Source: Paramecium sonneborni (taxonomy: Eukaryota; Ciliophora; Oligohymenophorea; Peniculida; Parameciidae). Taken from it: a DNA stretch of 64,000 nucleotides. The position numbers and the translations under genes are program-made. Shown here in pieces: positions 13,231 through 24,918 of the stretch. Under the pieces are notes generated by a model. The model worked only from the letters and a program-made list of their open reading frames with translations, was not told the DNA's origin and ran no database searches. The stretch is taken from positions 366,233 to 430,232 of the forward strand of contig CAJJDN010000033.1 of NCBI GenBank assembly GCA_905182985.1, in the 5' to 3' direction. Each line of letters begins with the position of its first letter. The stretch's first letter is position 1.

Positions 13231-13555
13231 ATGTCAATATATTCGCTTCTAATTTATAAAGCACTTAACGAAATTTTTGCTCTGATGAATGTTGAAAAAA
13301 TAATTCCTTAAATTTACTATTTTATAATTTTAGAAGAGAAAACACATTCTTCTAATAATACGATAAAAGTAAACATTAAATCTATTTTTAATTAAAATTA
13401 CAATTTTTTGAATGCCTTGAGTATCAATTATCACATGAAAAGTTCAGATTGATATTTAAAGTAAAGAACTTGAAGTTTCTCCAGATAAATCATTAAAGAA
13501 GGATAATTATCATATCTTCAATAAACAAGATCATATTTATATTACAGTCAAATGA
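13231..13555 (+). CDS. small spliced protein, 100 residues, weak Pcc1/CTAG resemblance
   Basis: ATG at 13231 with one 22-nt GTA...AAG intron (13421-13442) gives 101 codons to TGA. The C-terminal half (ELEVSPDKSLKKDNYHIF, then DHIYITVK) has an alternating hydrophobic strand pattern. Its spacing reminds me of the Pcc1/CTAG fold found in the KEOPS tRNA-modification complex, but the conserved Arg and Asn expected near the end of that family fall outside this frame. The opposite strand also shows open stretches here, with two in-frame TGAs. Treat as a candidate only. Confidence 0.35.
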
Positions 13556-13835
13556 TTTGATTAATATAAATTACTGTGAATTATATAGAAACTAAAATTA
13601 TATTTGAAAAGTGAATTCTTAAATTGATGAATAGAAATAAAAAATATGACTTATATTTTTAAGTTCATTTCAGAATCGGTATCATTTATAAGGTTAGACA
13701 ATGACATAATTATATATTTATTATGAATTAAAGAGAAGTACACATATATATTCTCTAAAACTGAATTTCCTAATATTTAGAAGGCTTTTTAGACTAGTTT
13801 ATTATTTCAATCACATTACAAGATAAGTAATAAAT

Positions 13836-14237
13836 ATGAGCACAGATGATTTAGAGATCAACTTAATATAGATTCCAATCAAAGAGAATCGAAAAACTAC
13901 TATTTTGAAATAAAAAAAGATAAAATTAAAGAAAAGTAGGAAAACCTCAGCTACTTAAGCAATATTAACTAGATCAAAGAAATAAGATAATTCAGATGAT
14001 GATGTAATATTATTAGGTAGTTCCAAACCAAGTTTAATTCCTTTAACTAAGAAGACTGTAAGTAAACGATATTTAAAATCGAAACGTTCTTAAAAACATC
14101 CAAAAATGTAATTTAAAAAAAAAGAAAAAGCTAAAAAATCAATAATTCAAGATTTAGTAATAGGATGGCAGAAAGATCTAAGAAAAATAATGGAAAGCAC
14201 AGTTGTTTTATCTAAAAAGATAAGTAAATTGGAATGA
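13836..14237 (+). CDS. Lys-rich basic protein, 133 residues
   Basis: Open from ATG at 13836 to TGA at 14235-14237 without introns. It starts MSTDDLEINLIQIPIKEN and is strongly basic, with Lys clusters and an acidic patch NSDDDV in the middle, followed by a short hydrophobic segment. This composition suits a nuclear or nucleic-acid-associated protein, but no domain is recognised. Its stop overlaps an ATG of the downstream membrane-protein frame. A 23-nt GTT...AAG intron in the last part would instead join the two into one gene, so the 3' boundary is uncertain. Confidence 0.5.
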
Positions 14238-14260
14238 ATATATATAAGATAATTATTAAT

Positions 14261-16648
14261 ATGCCATAATTTAATGAAATGTTAGAAGAATACAGAATTC
14301 TTTATAAAGAATAATGTTCATAATTCATTTAAGACAGCCAGACATTATGGCCAATAAGTGCTAAAAATGGAGCAGAGGAAGCATAAAATGTATTTGATTT
14401 AGGTTGGGATCTTGAAACAATAATTTCAAATTGGTAAAATGAAAAAAGCCTACTTCCTGATGAGTATTAATATGAGCTTTATTCATAATTGATCGTAATA
14501 AATAATAATCTAATTAGATGAGATATTTACTATAATTTTAAGTGTGATAGGTGTAATAATATTATTATGTTGCTGTTAAATATTTTGTATTCCAAAATAC
14601 AAGGTTTTTATGAGATGTTGCTATATTAATGTTGAGACAGATACTAAAAGCACATTTGAAAAATATTTTCTATTTTTTGGTATAATACTTTTGAGTATAA
14701 TGTTATGTGCAGTTTGTGGATTATCTTATACAGACAAGTAAATTGAAAGTAGGTATTAAATCCATTAATATTAGTTTATTATAAGTAAAGTGTATTTCTT
14801 TATGGATGATTGAGAACACAATTCAATAGCAAAATGATTAAGGATGGCATAATAATTGGTAAGGCATTTTATATATTAATAAACATATAAAATCACTTAC
14901 TTAAGAATTATCAGATGAATCTAGATAGAATGCTATTAAACAATTAAGTTAAATTAAAACTAAATAACTTCAATCATAATATAAAATTGAAAATCAGTAT
15001 TTATCTGATTTATATGAATTTAATTTTGAACTTAATTTAATCAATCCTAATCCTTATAGTAATTTACAACATATTAGTAGTAATTTTATAGAATAAATTG
15101 GACCTAGTAATTAATTAGGTACTGTTACAAATCTACTTTTAGAAGAATTGTCATCTAGAGATCAAGCAATATATTTAATGAAAAGAATTAAATTAAAATC
15201 ATAATCAATAAATACAACTTAAATAATAGACAATCTTAATCATAGTTAATAATAATTAAATGATTTCTCATAAAATATTATCAAATTTTTATCAAAACTT
15301 GAATAGACATTGAATACTAAAAGTTGGATATTTGATTCTGGAGTAACAGCTTATAAAAGATTTTTAATAATTACTTGTACAACAACTTTAGTTTTATTAT
15401 TTTCATTTTCATTAGTGACTTGGTTTCGTTTTTAAAAATTGGGATTTTTATTACATATTTCTTGGATAGCTCTGGCAGTTTTATTAATAATAGGTTTTAT
15501 TATTTTAATATTTGTTTATTATGTATCATTAATAAATAATAATATGGTTTGTAATTTAGCACATGAAGTTATTCATGATAAAAATGTATTAAAAAAGATA
15601 ATTAAAATTATGAAACCTACTAAACATTTTATTAAAACAAAGTCTTTTTTTAAATAAGTAGAAGTATGTTTATATGAAAATGGAGATTTCGTTTCATATT
15701 TTGATTTGAATTCTACTTTTGAAAACATAATCGATCTTGATAAATCAATTTAAGAATTTGATAAATTATCACATTCACATAATGTTATAAATTTTTATCA
15801 ATCAGTCATATAATCATACTTTACTAATTATAGTTTAGTAGTTAGTAATGAGAGTGTTGATAATCCATAGAAAGTTTTGAAATATATGAATAATTGGACA
15901 GATTATAATGTAGATAGATCTATGTAAATGATTTATGGAGGATGTAGAATTTCTTAAGATGAATGGGAATGGAAAGACAAAGATTGTAAATATTATAAAG
16001 CTGATCTACTCAAATTAAAGTAATGATAACAAGATTTAATAGGTGAACAGTTTTTATAATAATCCTCATCGAGAATTTGGGATGGCCATTTGTTTAATAT
16101 TCGATTCTTGCAATTAAGATTTTGCAAAATAAAGGTATCTAGATTAATATAAGAGATGTAAAACCAAAAATTAAGAAAATATTTCTTAAATAATCTTAAA
16201 ATATTTTAATCAAATTAAATTATACATTGATTCTGTTAATAGCACTTTTAAACCAATTTTATAAAATTTAACATAATATGAATTAGAATTAACTAATTTA
16301 GATAAAGATATTAAATAAAAGATAGTTAATTTAACTTATTATGGAAGTCAACTAAATTTAATTTTTAAGAAAACATAGAATTTAACAAACACATTAAATT
16401 GTTCATATATTAAATAAGGAACTGTAAGATTCAAAAATACATTCTGTACAACATTACTAAATGGCATGTTTTTTATGTATATATACTTAATTTCAATATG
16501 TACTCTCTTGAGTTGTTTGGGAATACTCTCAGTATGGTCTGCTATGAGATGTATTCCAAAATCAGAATAACATTAAGTTTTTTTAGAAGCAGCTATTGGA
16601 CCTATGTAACAAAGAACCATTTAAAGAAAAAGCTTAGACATGAATTGA
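14261..16648 (+). CDS. tweety/prominin-like pentaspan membrane protein
   Basis: Three introns (14495-14522, 14753-14774, 16020-16050) give 769 codons. The hydropathy layout is an N-terminal region of about 78 residues, TM1 with a CCC run, a short Cys-containing cytosolic loop, TM2, a large loop of about 230 residues, TM3-TM4 with a short turn, a second large loop, then TM5 and a short tail. The loops carry many NxS/T sites, and the second has several Cys. Five membrane segments with two large extracytoplasmic loops is the architecture of both tweety anion-channel-like proteins and prominins. The first intron ends GAG and the N-terminus could begin further upstream. Convergent with the zinc transporter, 26 nt apart. 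Confidence 0.65.
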
Positions 16649-16674
16649 TTTATTTATACCATAAATTAGTATCT

Positions 16675-17763
16675 TCAAAAATCAATCTGTTCCAATAACC
16701 AAATTGAACTTATAAAAGCAATAGCCAATAAAAAAGCTAAAAACTTGAGAAGCTTGTATCTGGCTACATTGAACTCTTCTACAATTACCTCTATTGTAGA
16801 AATATATAAAAATGTTCCAGCTGATATTGCATAAAAGATACTCACTATTATAATTCTATTTGATGATAAAATCCACCCAATTGAAATACCTAATGGATTC
16901 ATCAAAGCTTATAGAACTATCAGTTTTTTAGCTTTAGAATGAGTAACTTTTGCTTTTTTAAATGTCAATCCTAATGTGAGACCTTCAGCCTAAATAATTT
17001 AATTAATACATACCCATTTATGACAAAAAACTGCTAATGCAATACCTATACATCTACTAAGATTTGATTCAATTCCTATAGCTAGTCCTTCGAATATTGC
17101 ATGAATCCCTACTGCTATTTGCAATAAATAAGGAGTCAAATTAGAGGATTTATTAGTTTTTTTAATTTTAGTTTTATTTTTTATTTCATTAAAGCCTACT
17201 CTTTATGCCATCTTTACTTAAGAAGATATAGCATTTCTTAAAACATCTTCTTATGCTTAACTTTCAACTTAATTGCAACATGCTCCTATTTGACTACAAC
17301 AGATACTTTCATCTGACTTAAGTAATTCAACATTTTATGTAGGTTGTACATCAACATGCTAATTTATAATAATAAAATTAATACATCTGAATGTGCATGT
17401 TTATGATTGGTAACAATTTTTTCAATAAATAAAATCAAAGCAAAACTAAGTATGGAAATTAGAAATGGAAATGGAAATATTTCTTTTTTAGGATTTTCTT
17501 AAAAATTTTAGGATGTTTCATATTTTTCTTATGATTCAGGTAATAAATGTAAAAGTGCAACTGATAAAAATAATCCTCCTGAGAATGCTTGAGAAATTGA
17601 TACTAATGGCTAAAAATAAAATATGGATGCATACTTTGTTTTCCCTAAATGTCTTTGATTTGTATGGAAGATTTGCTGTAAACAAAATAATTAGGAATAA
17701 GATTAAAGTGCTTCCAGACTTAACAAATATTATAATATTGTCATTATCATAATTCTGATCCAT
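16675..17763 (-). CDS. ZIP-family zinc/iron transporter
   Basis: Three mini-introns of 25, 26 and 24 nt give 338 codons from ATG at 17763. It has about eight membrane segments. The metal-site helices are both present: HAIFEGLAIGI in the fourth and CHKWAEGLTLG in the fifth (split by an intron), matching the His/Glu pattern of ZIP transporters. The loop between TM3 and TM4 is His/Cys-containing (NHKHAHSD, then CC and CC pairs), typical of the metal-sensing loop. The C-terminus has NPLGISIG and a SAGTFLYIS segment, also standard for the family. Expected role: import of zinc or related divalent metal into the cytosol. Confidence 0.93.
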
Positions 17764-17790
17764 TTATAAATAATTATCATTTTTTATTAA

Positions 17791-18859
17791 TCATTACTAC
17801 TCTTTTTGTAATTCAACTAATGATAATTGAATCCTTTATTTGGAGAAATCATCTAATTCTACATCACCAACAACTTTAAATTCAAAATCTTTACAAGTCA
17901 CAGGTAAAGAAAAGCAAATGCCTTTTGGAATTCCATAATGATTTCCATCAGAAATAACCTAATATTATATTTATTGATACTCCAAAAGAGGTCCAATTAT
18001 CTTAAGAGGTTCCTAAAAACCATGTTCTTAAATGATCTTTAACAGCAATGGCTCCTGAAATTGTACTCGCTCCTCTTGAAAGTTATAATATTTAACCTCC
18101 TCTTTATTAGACTTATTATATAAGAGCATTTCTTAAAAAATCCTTGGAAAATGTTTCTGATGCTTATTTACCATTAATAATAGAATGTGTCATATCTGGA
18201 TATTATGTAAGAGAGTGATTTCCCCATATGATCACTCTTTTGATTTAATCAATAGTTGTATTTGCTTCTCTTGCAAGCTAAAATAATAAAAAATACGTCA
18301 TACAGTTGAGACACATCTATTATGATCTAGTTACATAAGTGATGTAAAATTTGATTATGGAATATTAGTACATTAATTAGCTAGAGTAGCACAATTTGTA
18401 TTGCTAGGATTTGCCACAACTAAAACTTTAACAGTTGTTTTAGCTTTATCATTTAAAATTTAACCCTGTATTTATAATTTGAATATTAAACCTATTGTAT
18501 AAATATTTCTCTATTCATTTATAAAAGATCACTTCTTTCCATTCCAGGCTTACGAGGCATGGCTCCTAAAAATATTGCTACATCTGCATCTTTAAATGCA
18601 ATTGCTGGATCACTTGATACTATCACATTATTCAATAATGGAAATGCACAATCTTATATTTGCATCTTTATTCCTTCCAATTCTTGTAATTTATCAGGTA
18701 ATTCCAATAATTACAACGAAAATTTCTGCATTGATCCAAATACTTAACCAGAACCTAAAAGAGGATAACTAGAATTCATTATTTTTAGTCATACAATGCA
18801 GATGCTAAATTACCAGCTGCTCCAGTAATTGCTATTTTTAATTCTTCCAAATTTTACAT
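17791..18859 (-). CDS. malate dehydrogenase, cytosolic type
   Basis: Four introns (26, 26, 26 and 22 nt) yield 323 codons. It begins [17 protein letters not shown], so the NAD-binding Rossmann glycine motif lies at the very N-terminus with no targeting peptide. Further family marks are [24 protein letters not shown] (substrate-binding Arg loop), [25 protein letters not shown] and IIWGNHS with the catalytic His. These follow the cytosolic MDH1 rather than the mitochondrial lineage. The enzyme interconverts malate and oxaloacetate with NAD(H). One intron starts GTTT instead of the usual GTA. Confidence 0.95.
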
Positions 18860-18883
18860 CTTTATTTTTATTTATATAATAAT

Positions 18884-20742
18884 TCAAAGTTCAATAAATT
18901 CTGTTGATAATTCACTACTGTATTCTTTATTCTTTTTATTTATAAAACACATTTCAAAACAGTTTCCTAAACTCAAATGTGATTATTCCATCTTTTATTA
19001 TTATACATTATTTTATTATTATTATTATGTTCCACCTTATCCTTATTCTGTTGATTCCATAGATTAATCTTCACTTTAATTTATAGCACTTTTCTCATTT
19101 AATTTTTCATTCTTTGTTTCAGGTGCTCCTAAACTATGTCTCTCAAAAGTTGTTTATCCTGTCAATAAATTTATTGATTAAATGTAAATCAGAATTCTTA
19201 ATTATATAAATCTCAATTACCCCAATGGTATAATAAATAGACAACAATATATGATGACATAATAAAATGTAAATTTTTTTCCTATTAAAATCCAATCTTC
19301 AGTATTTGAAAACCATCTTTGAACAGTATATGAATTGTAATGAGAAGATTGCATAAATAATTGCAAAATAAATTCAAAAAACAAACTGAGAATGAAAAAA
19401 TAGAATACAAAATGATTTCTATATTTACAGAATTTAGTTACTTTGCTCCAACACAATTATTTATCCAAGGACAATGATGATCATATACCATAACACATTT
19501 CTAACAAACATCACAATGTTTTGATCTCTTAGGTCTAACTAACTACTATTAGAAATTGTAAAAATACTTTACAATCAGCACAAATATTTGAACAATCATA
19601 TCGTTCCAATATTTGTAACATATTTAATTTATGATCTGTTTATACTACTCCAGCATCTTTTGCACAAGAAACAAAGAAAAATATAACAGTTATGCTTGTG
19701 AGAGCAAAAAAGATCCACATCCAAGTTGTATTAGTAACAACTATAAATTATATAGAGTAAATAGTTACATGGAAAAGTAAACAAAATAGTCAATATAAAA
19801 CAAGTCATATACATAGTTAAAAAAGCTATTTAACTATTCCTTTTTTAAGTCATTGGTCTAAATGGTTATCTAACATTACAAAATATAAGAATATCATCTT
19901 TATCTCGCTATAATTATTTCAATTATCTACAATCATTGTGGCAACTGTTTTGAAATCACTCTCTATAGCCAAATCCAAAGGTGTTTTACCACTAGAATCT
20001 TTTAATGAACGGTCTGCTCCTTTCATTAATAGTTTTCGAACTATTCTAGAATTGGCTTACATTGTAGCTAGATGCAAAGGAGTCACAGAAGTATCTGTAT
20101 CTTGAAGATTTAAATTAGCATTCCATGAAATCAAAAAATTTACTGCATTATATGCTCCTGAATAAGCAGCCCAATGTAATGGAGATGAACCTTTATTATC
20201 AACTACATTAACTGCTATTCCTTTCTATAAATAATAATATATTGTTAATGGACAATCTCCTTAAGAAGCTGTATGTAAGACAGTTAACTCTTTTATAGCA
20301 TATAATCATTTACCATTATAGTTTTTGATTCGATAATCTGCTCCATATTATTCAAGTAATTTTATAGTTTTCTATTATAAGAAAATAGAATACCAATGAT
20401 CCTCTGTATGATGCAAGGTGTAATGCAGTGAACCCTTCATCATTTTGTTAATTAACCCATTACTCAACTTCTTCTTTTGTATGAATGTTTTTATCTATTT
20501 ATGCTTAAATGTATTAAAAATACAATTCACTTAATTGTTCGTTGTTGTTGTAACAAGAAAGATGAATTACTTTTATTATCAAATCTTATACAAGTATATA
20601 ATTTTTGTGTTTTAAGGATTAACAGATTATGATTGTGATTTTCATAAATGATAGCTTTGACATTATAAGTATCATCAGAGTTCGCATAATTTAAGAGAGA
20701 ACTGATAGCTTAACTATTTCTTCTGGATGATGATCTCGACAT
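18884..20742 (-). CDS. ankyrin-repeat DHHC palmitoyltransferase
   Basis: Seven mini-introns sum to 167 nt and leave 564 codons. The N-terminal half carries ankyrin repeats (EGFTALHLASYRGS, GSSPLHWAAYSGA, TPLHLATMQA, GKTPLDLAIE). Two membrane segments follow, then the Cys-rich catalytic domain with [20 protein letters not shown] including the DHHC tetrad, and two further membrane segments. The tail is Gln-rich. This order matches the Akr1/ZDHHC13/ZDHHC17 group, protein S-acyltransferases of Golgi or endocytic membranes. One 24-nt intron is a multiple of three and contains a TGA, so failure to splice would truncate the protein. Confidence 0.93.
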
Positions 20743-20790
20743 AAAATAAAATTAATATATGTAATGATTATACATCACATAAAACTATAA

Positions 20791-22583
20791 TCAAAGAGAT
20801 TGTCTATCATCAATCTAAGTAAACATATGTGTACTATAACTATCATGTTATTATTGTGAAGGTCTAGCTGTCATTAACTCTCTTATTTTCAGAGATGATT
20901 ACTTATTTGATTTCTATACCCTTGTGAATGTTGAAATATTAAAATTAGAATAACAAATATTTTTTTTGTTATTAAGTCTAAAATTCTTTACTAAGTCTCT
21001 TTTAACAGTTAAAGGAAGAATATGAAATTGAGGTCTTAGATAATTTTCAGAGGGTTTCTTTAAATTTAATTTATTTTCTAACATAAATCTTCTCCTCTTA
21101 ATAATATCATTATTTCCATTACCAAAATCAAATTCTTAGAATTCACTATTACTCTTAGTTAATTTATGAAATGTTTTTTCTCTATCAATTATTTTGGATA
21201 TACAATAATTTTGTACACTAGGGTTTGAGTAATTAGTTAAAAAATGTTGATTCAATTGAATTTCTTTTTATTTATTAAGACTTTCAACATTATGAATCTT
21301 ATTTTTATTATTGACAACATCATCCATTTCTGTTAATAATCTAACTTAATCAATAGTGAGTATTTTATTTGATAAGTTTTAAGCTGTCTTTTTTTATAAT
21401 AATAATTGTAATAATCTCTATCTATTTGTAGTTTTCGTACTATAATCTTCTATTAATTATAATCTACATTCTTCAGGAAATTTGTGAATAAACTCTTTTG
21501 CATCAATTACAATCAATGTTGCTAATAAAGATGTAACTTAACAACTATATTCATAATAACCAGTCTTGTTAATAATAATTTCTTCACCAATTAAATGTCC
21601 TGAAGATATTATACATAAAGAAACATTTCGATTATCAATTCTTTTAAATAAAGTCAAGTCTCCATTTATAACTAAATAGAATACATCACCATCTTCATCT
21701 TCTATTGTTAATTGAGTTCCTCTATCATATGTTATTGTCTAACAACTATAAATCATACTTTCTAATCTTTAAGAAGAATATTCATTATTCACATCTAAAT
21801 TATTATTAACTTTACTTTTAAATATTTTGAACATTAATTGTTATTTTTCTTTCTTTGTTTTTTCAAACGTCATCTAATATGTAATAAAATCATCTTTCTT
21901 TAAAACTATCACAAATAATTCATGGCTATAACATGCAACAGTTAATGATCTAGGAATATTCTCAACCAAAGCTTTCTCTCCAAACCCAGTTCCTATTCCC
22001 AATAATCTAATACATTCTCCATATTTATGTTCCAATGACAATTTATCATCCTTTGAAATAGTAGTCTCTTTGTGAATATTATGATGTCTTATTATCTTAC
22101 TAGTAAATTTCTTAGCATTTAGAATTTAAGCCATTTTTAGTTATGGTTATTGAACTTATTCAGAATTCTACTTCTATAATGTCATTAATTAATCCATTTT
22201 TTTCTATCTCATTAACATAACTTCTCCATATTATATCATATAAAGTTTATCATTTGATGTATCATTCTCTTAGAATAACACTTCTCCTCCTTTAAAGTAT
22301 TCCATTCTTAAACGAGAACACAACTAATTACTATTAAATATAAAACTACTTCCAAAATATCATTTCTTTATGTACCTTTTTGTAATTTCTCTAAAACAAA
22401 TTACTTAAAGTAAGGTAGTTCCTCCATCCTTTATAAAATATAATGTAATTCATCTCTTGTATGATTCTCTTTATTCATTGTAAGAAACATTTTTGTTGTC
22501 TCATGTAATTATGGATTATCACAAGTTTCATCTAGTGGCTTTAAGTATATTTAATTCATTAATATTTATTTATCAATAGTCAT
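20791..22583 (-). CDS. cyclic-nucleotide-binding domain protein
   Basis: One 26-nt intron gives 589 codons. Two tandem cNMP-binding beta barrels are visible. The first starts around MEYFKGGEVLFQENDTS and contains the phosphate-binding-cassette-like GFGEKALVENIPRSLTV, with Glu and Arg in the expected places. The second has DLTLFKR and GHLIGEEIIINKTG, where the Arg is less clear. The C-terminal 200 residues are basic, Asn-rich and low in recognisable structure, with no channel or kinase domain. Probably a cAMP/cGMP sensor or PKA-regulatory-like protein. A fragment of its 5' end is repeated at 23584-24045. Confidence 0.85.
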
Positions 22584-22861
22584 TTTTGCGACATTAAATT
22601 AATAGTTCAGTATATTATCTTATCAAATATTATAAATAAATCATTCATATGAATAACACAACATTGGAGAAATGTTTACCCAACAACTTAAATATAATTT
22701 TTATTCCATTATTAATACATTTGAAATTCCTATAATTTATTAATTTGATAAATAAATTATTTTAGTTTAATTAGTATACTCGCAAACACTATTCCAATTT
22801 AATAAGAAAACTCTCTACTAAAATCATTACTTTTTAATGTTGATGTATTTCATTATAATAA

Positions 22862-23370
22862 TCAAATTTTTATTAATTTCATCATATTTTATATTATCAA
22901 TTTAAATGGTAATTTTATTGAATTTTCATTTAATAATCCATCCTTTTCTATTTAAAAAAATAAATCATTTGTCTTAAATTGTCACTAATCAAACTATTCT
23001 TGTCTCAATCTCACGTTTTACCTCCTGTCTAACTAAAATAAGATGATGATACAATTAGTGATAACATAAATTAATTTTATATCGAATAAATAATTAAGTT
23101 GTTAAAACTCTTAAAATGTCGATATTCATTTTTATTCCCCGTTATTTAGAACTAACTTATATAATTTATTAGAATATAAAGGAATGCTTCTTTTAATTAA
23201 GGAGTATCCTTTTCTATAATTTCCACTAGATACCCAGATGCATAAATTAGATGATTTTTATATAAGACAATATTTTCCACTCAAGGAATATCTAAATTAA
23301 GAAACTCACAATCGGATTAGATTTAAAGATTATGAACTTTTTTTTTAGAGATTTAAATCTATAATATCAT
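22862..23370 (-). CDS. left copy of the small spliced gene at 24324-24832 (probable artefact)
   Basis: Identical to 24324-24832, shifted by 1,462 nt within the duplication joined at 23583. It should be counted once. Confidence 0.2.
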
Positions 23371-23456
23371 GTAATATGAATCCTAAACTTATTGTTTCTT
23401 CTATGTAAAATACAAAAATAATTTATCAATTTAAAATGTATTTATTTAAATATAAC

Positions 23457-23582
23457 TCACTGTAAACTCTTTAATTGATTCATTAAGTCTTCTAAATTGG
23501 TATTATCTTTAGATGTATCATTAGATTATTATTATTATTATGATTATTATTATTATTATGATTATGATTATGATTATGATTA
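23457..23582 (-). pseudogene. duplicated 3' end of UBA5 (probable artefact)
   Basis: Contains the last UBA5 codons, including the C-terminal helix [13 protein letters not shown] and its TGA, and stops inside the first few Ser-Gln repeats at the n at 23583. It duplicates 24919-25044. Confidence 0.75.
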
Positions 23583-23583
23583 N

Positions 23584-24045
23584 GAATTTAAGCCATTTTT
23601 AGTTATGGTTATTGAACTTATTCAGAATTCTACTTCTATAATGTCATTAATTAATCCATTTTTTTCTATCTCATTAACATAACTTCTCCATATTATATCA
23701 TATAAAGTTTATCATTTGATGTATCATTCTCTTAGAATAACACTTCTCCTCCTTTAAAGTATTCCATTCTTAAACGAGAACACAACTAATTACTATTAAA
23801 TATAAAACTACTTCCAAAATATCATTTCTTTATGTACCTTTTTGTAATTTCTCTAAAACAAATTACTTAAAGTAAGGTAGTTCCTCCATCCTTTATAAAA
23901 TATAATGTAATTCATCTCTTGTATGATTCTCTTTATTCATTGTAAGAAACATTTTTGTTGTCTCATGTAATTATGGATTATCACAAGTTTCATCTAGTGG
24001 CTTTAAGTATATTTAATTCATTAATATTTATTTATCAATAGTCAT
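23584..24045 (-). pseudogene. duplicated 5' fragment of the cNMP-binding gene (probable artefact)
   Basis: Repeats the start codon region and first cNMP-binding strands of the gene at 20791-22583, then ends abruptly at the n at 23583. In the true sequence this start is expected once. Confidence 0.75.
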
Positions 24046-24323
24046 TTTTGCGACATTAAATTAATAGTTCAGTATATTATCTTATCAAATATTATAAATA
24101 AATCATTCATATGAATAACACAACATTGGAGAAATGTTTACCCAACAACTTAAATATAATTTTTATTCCATTATTAATACATTTGAAATTCCTATAATTT
24201 ATTAATTTGATAAATAAATTATTTTAGTTTAATTAGTATACTCGCAAACACTATTCCAATTTAATAAGAAAACTCTCTACTAAAATCATTACTTTTTAAT
24301 GTTGATGTATTTCATTATAATAA

Positions 24324-24832
24324 TCAAATTTTTATTAATTTCATCATATTTTATATTATCAATTTAAATGGTAATTTTATTGAATTTTCATTTAATAATC
24401 CATCCTTTTCTATTTAAAAAAATAAATCATTTGTCTTAAATTGTCACTAATCAAACTATTCTTGTCTCAATCTCACGTTTTACCTCCTGTCTAACTAAAA
24501 TAAGATGATGATACAATTAGTGATAACATAAATTAATTTTATATCGAATAAATAATTAAGTTGTTAAAACTCTTAAAATGTCGATATTCATTTTTATTCC
24601 CCGTTATTTAGAACTAACTTATATAATTTATTAGAATATAAAGGAATGCTTCTTTTAATTAAGGAGTATCCTTTTCTATAATTTCCACTAGATACCCAGA
24701 TGCATAAATTAGATGATTTTTATATAAGACAATATTTTCCACTCAAGGAATATCTAAATTAAGAAACTCACAATCGGATTAGATTTAAAGATTATGAACT
24801 TTTTTTTTAGAGATTTAAATCTATAATATCAT
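24324..24832 (-). CDS. possible small spliced gene between UBA5 and the cNMP-binding gene
   Basis: The 870 nt between these two genes carry segments that look coding on the minus strand, for example LENIVLYKNHLIYASGYL and NDLFFQIEKDGLLNEN. Joining them needs introns of about 30, 37 and 22 nt, the first removing an in-frame TGA; this gives roughly 139 residues from ATG at 24832. A further open stretch lies downstream to 24103. The exon chain is not secure, and a plus-strand ORF overlaps. No family recognised. Confidence 0.3.
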
Positions 24833-24918
24833 GTAATATGAATCCTAAACTTATTGTTTCTTCTATGTAAAATACAAAAATAATTTATCAATTTAAAATG
24901 TATTTATTTAAATATAAC

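Larger units (their letters stand above)
11673..13937. repeat. exact 1,132-bp direct duplication around an n (assembly overlap)
   Basis: Positions 11673-12804 and 12806-13937 read identically, with a single n at 12805 between them. The left copy breaks off inside the Lys-rich gene, and only the right copy continues through it. As at 6905, this looks like an unmerged contig overlap. Confidence 0.85.
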
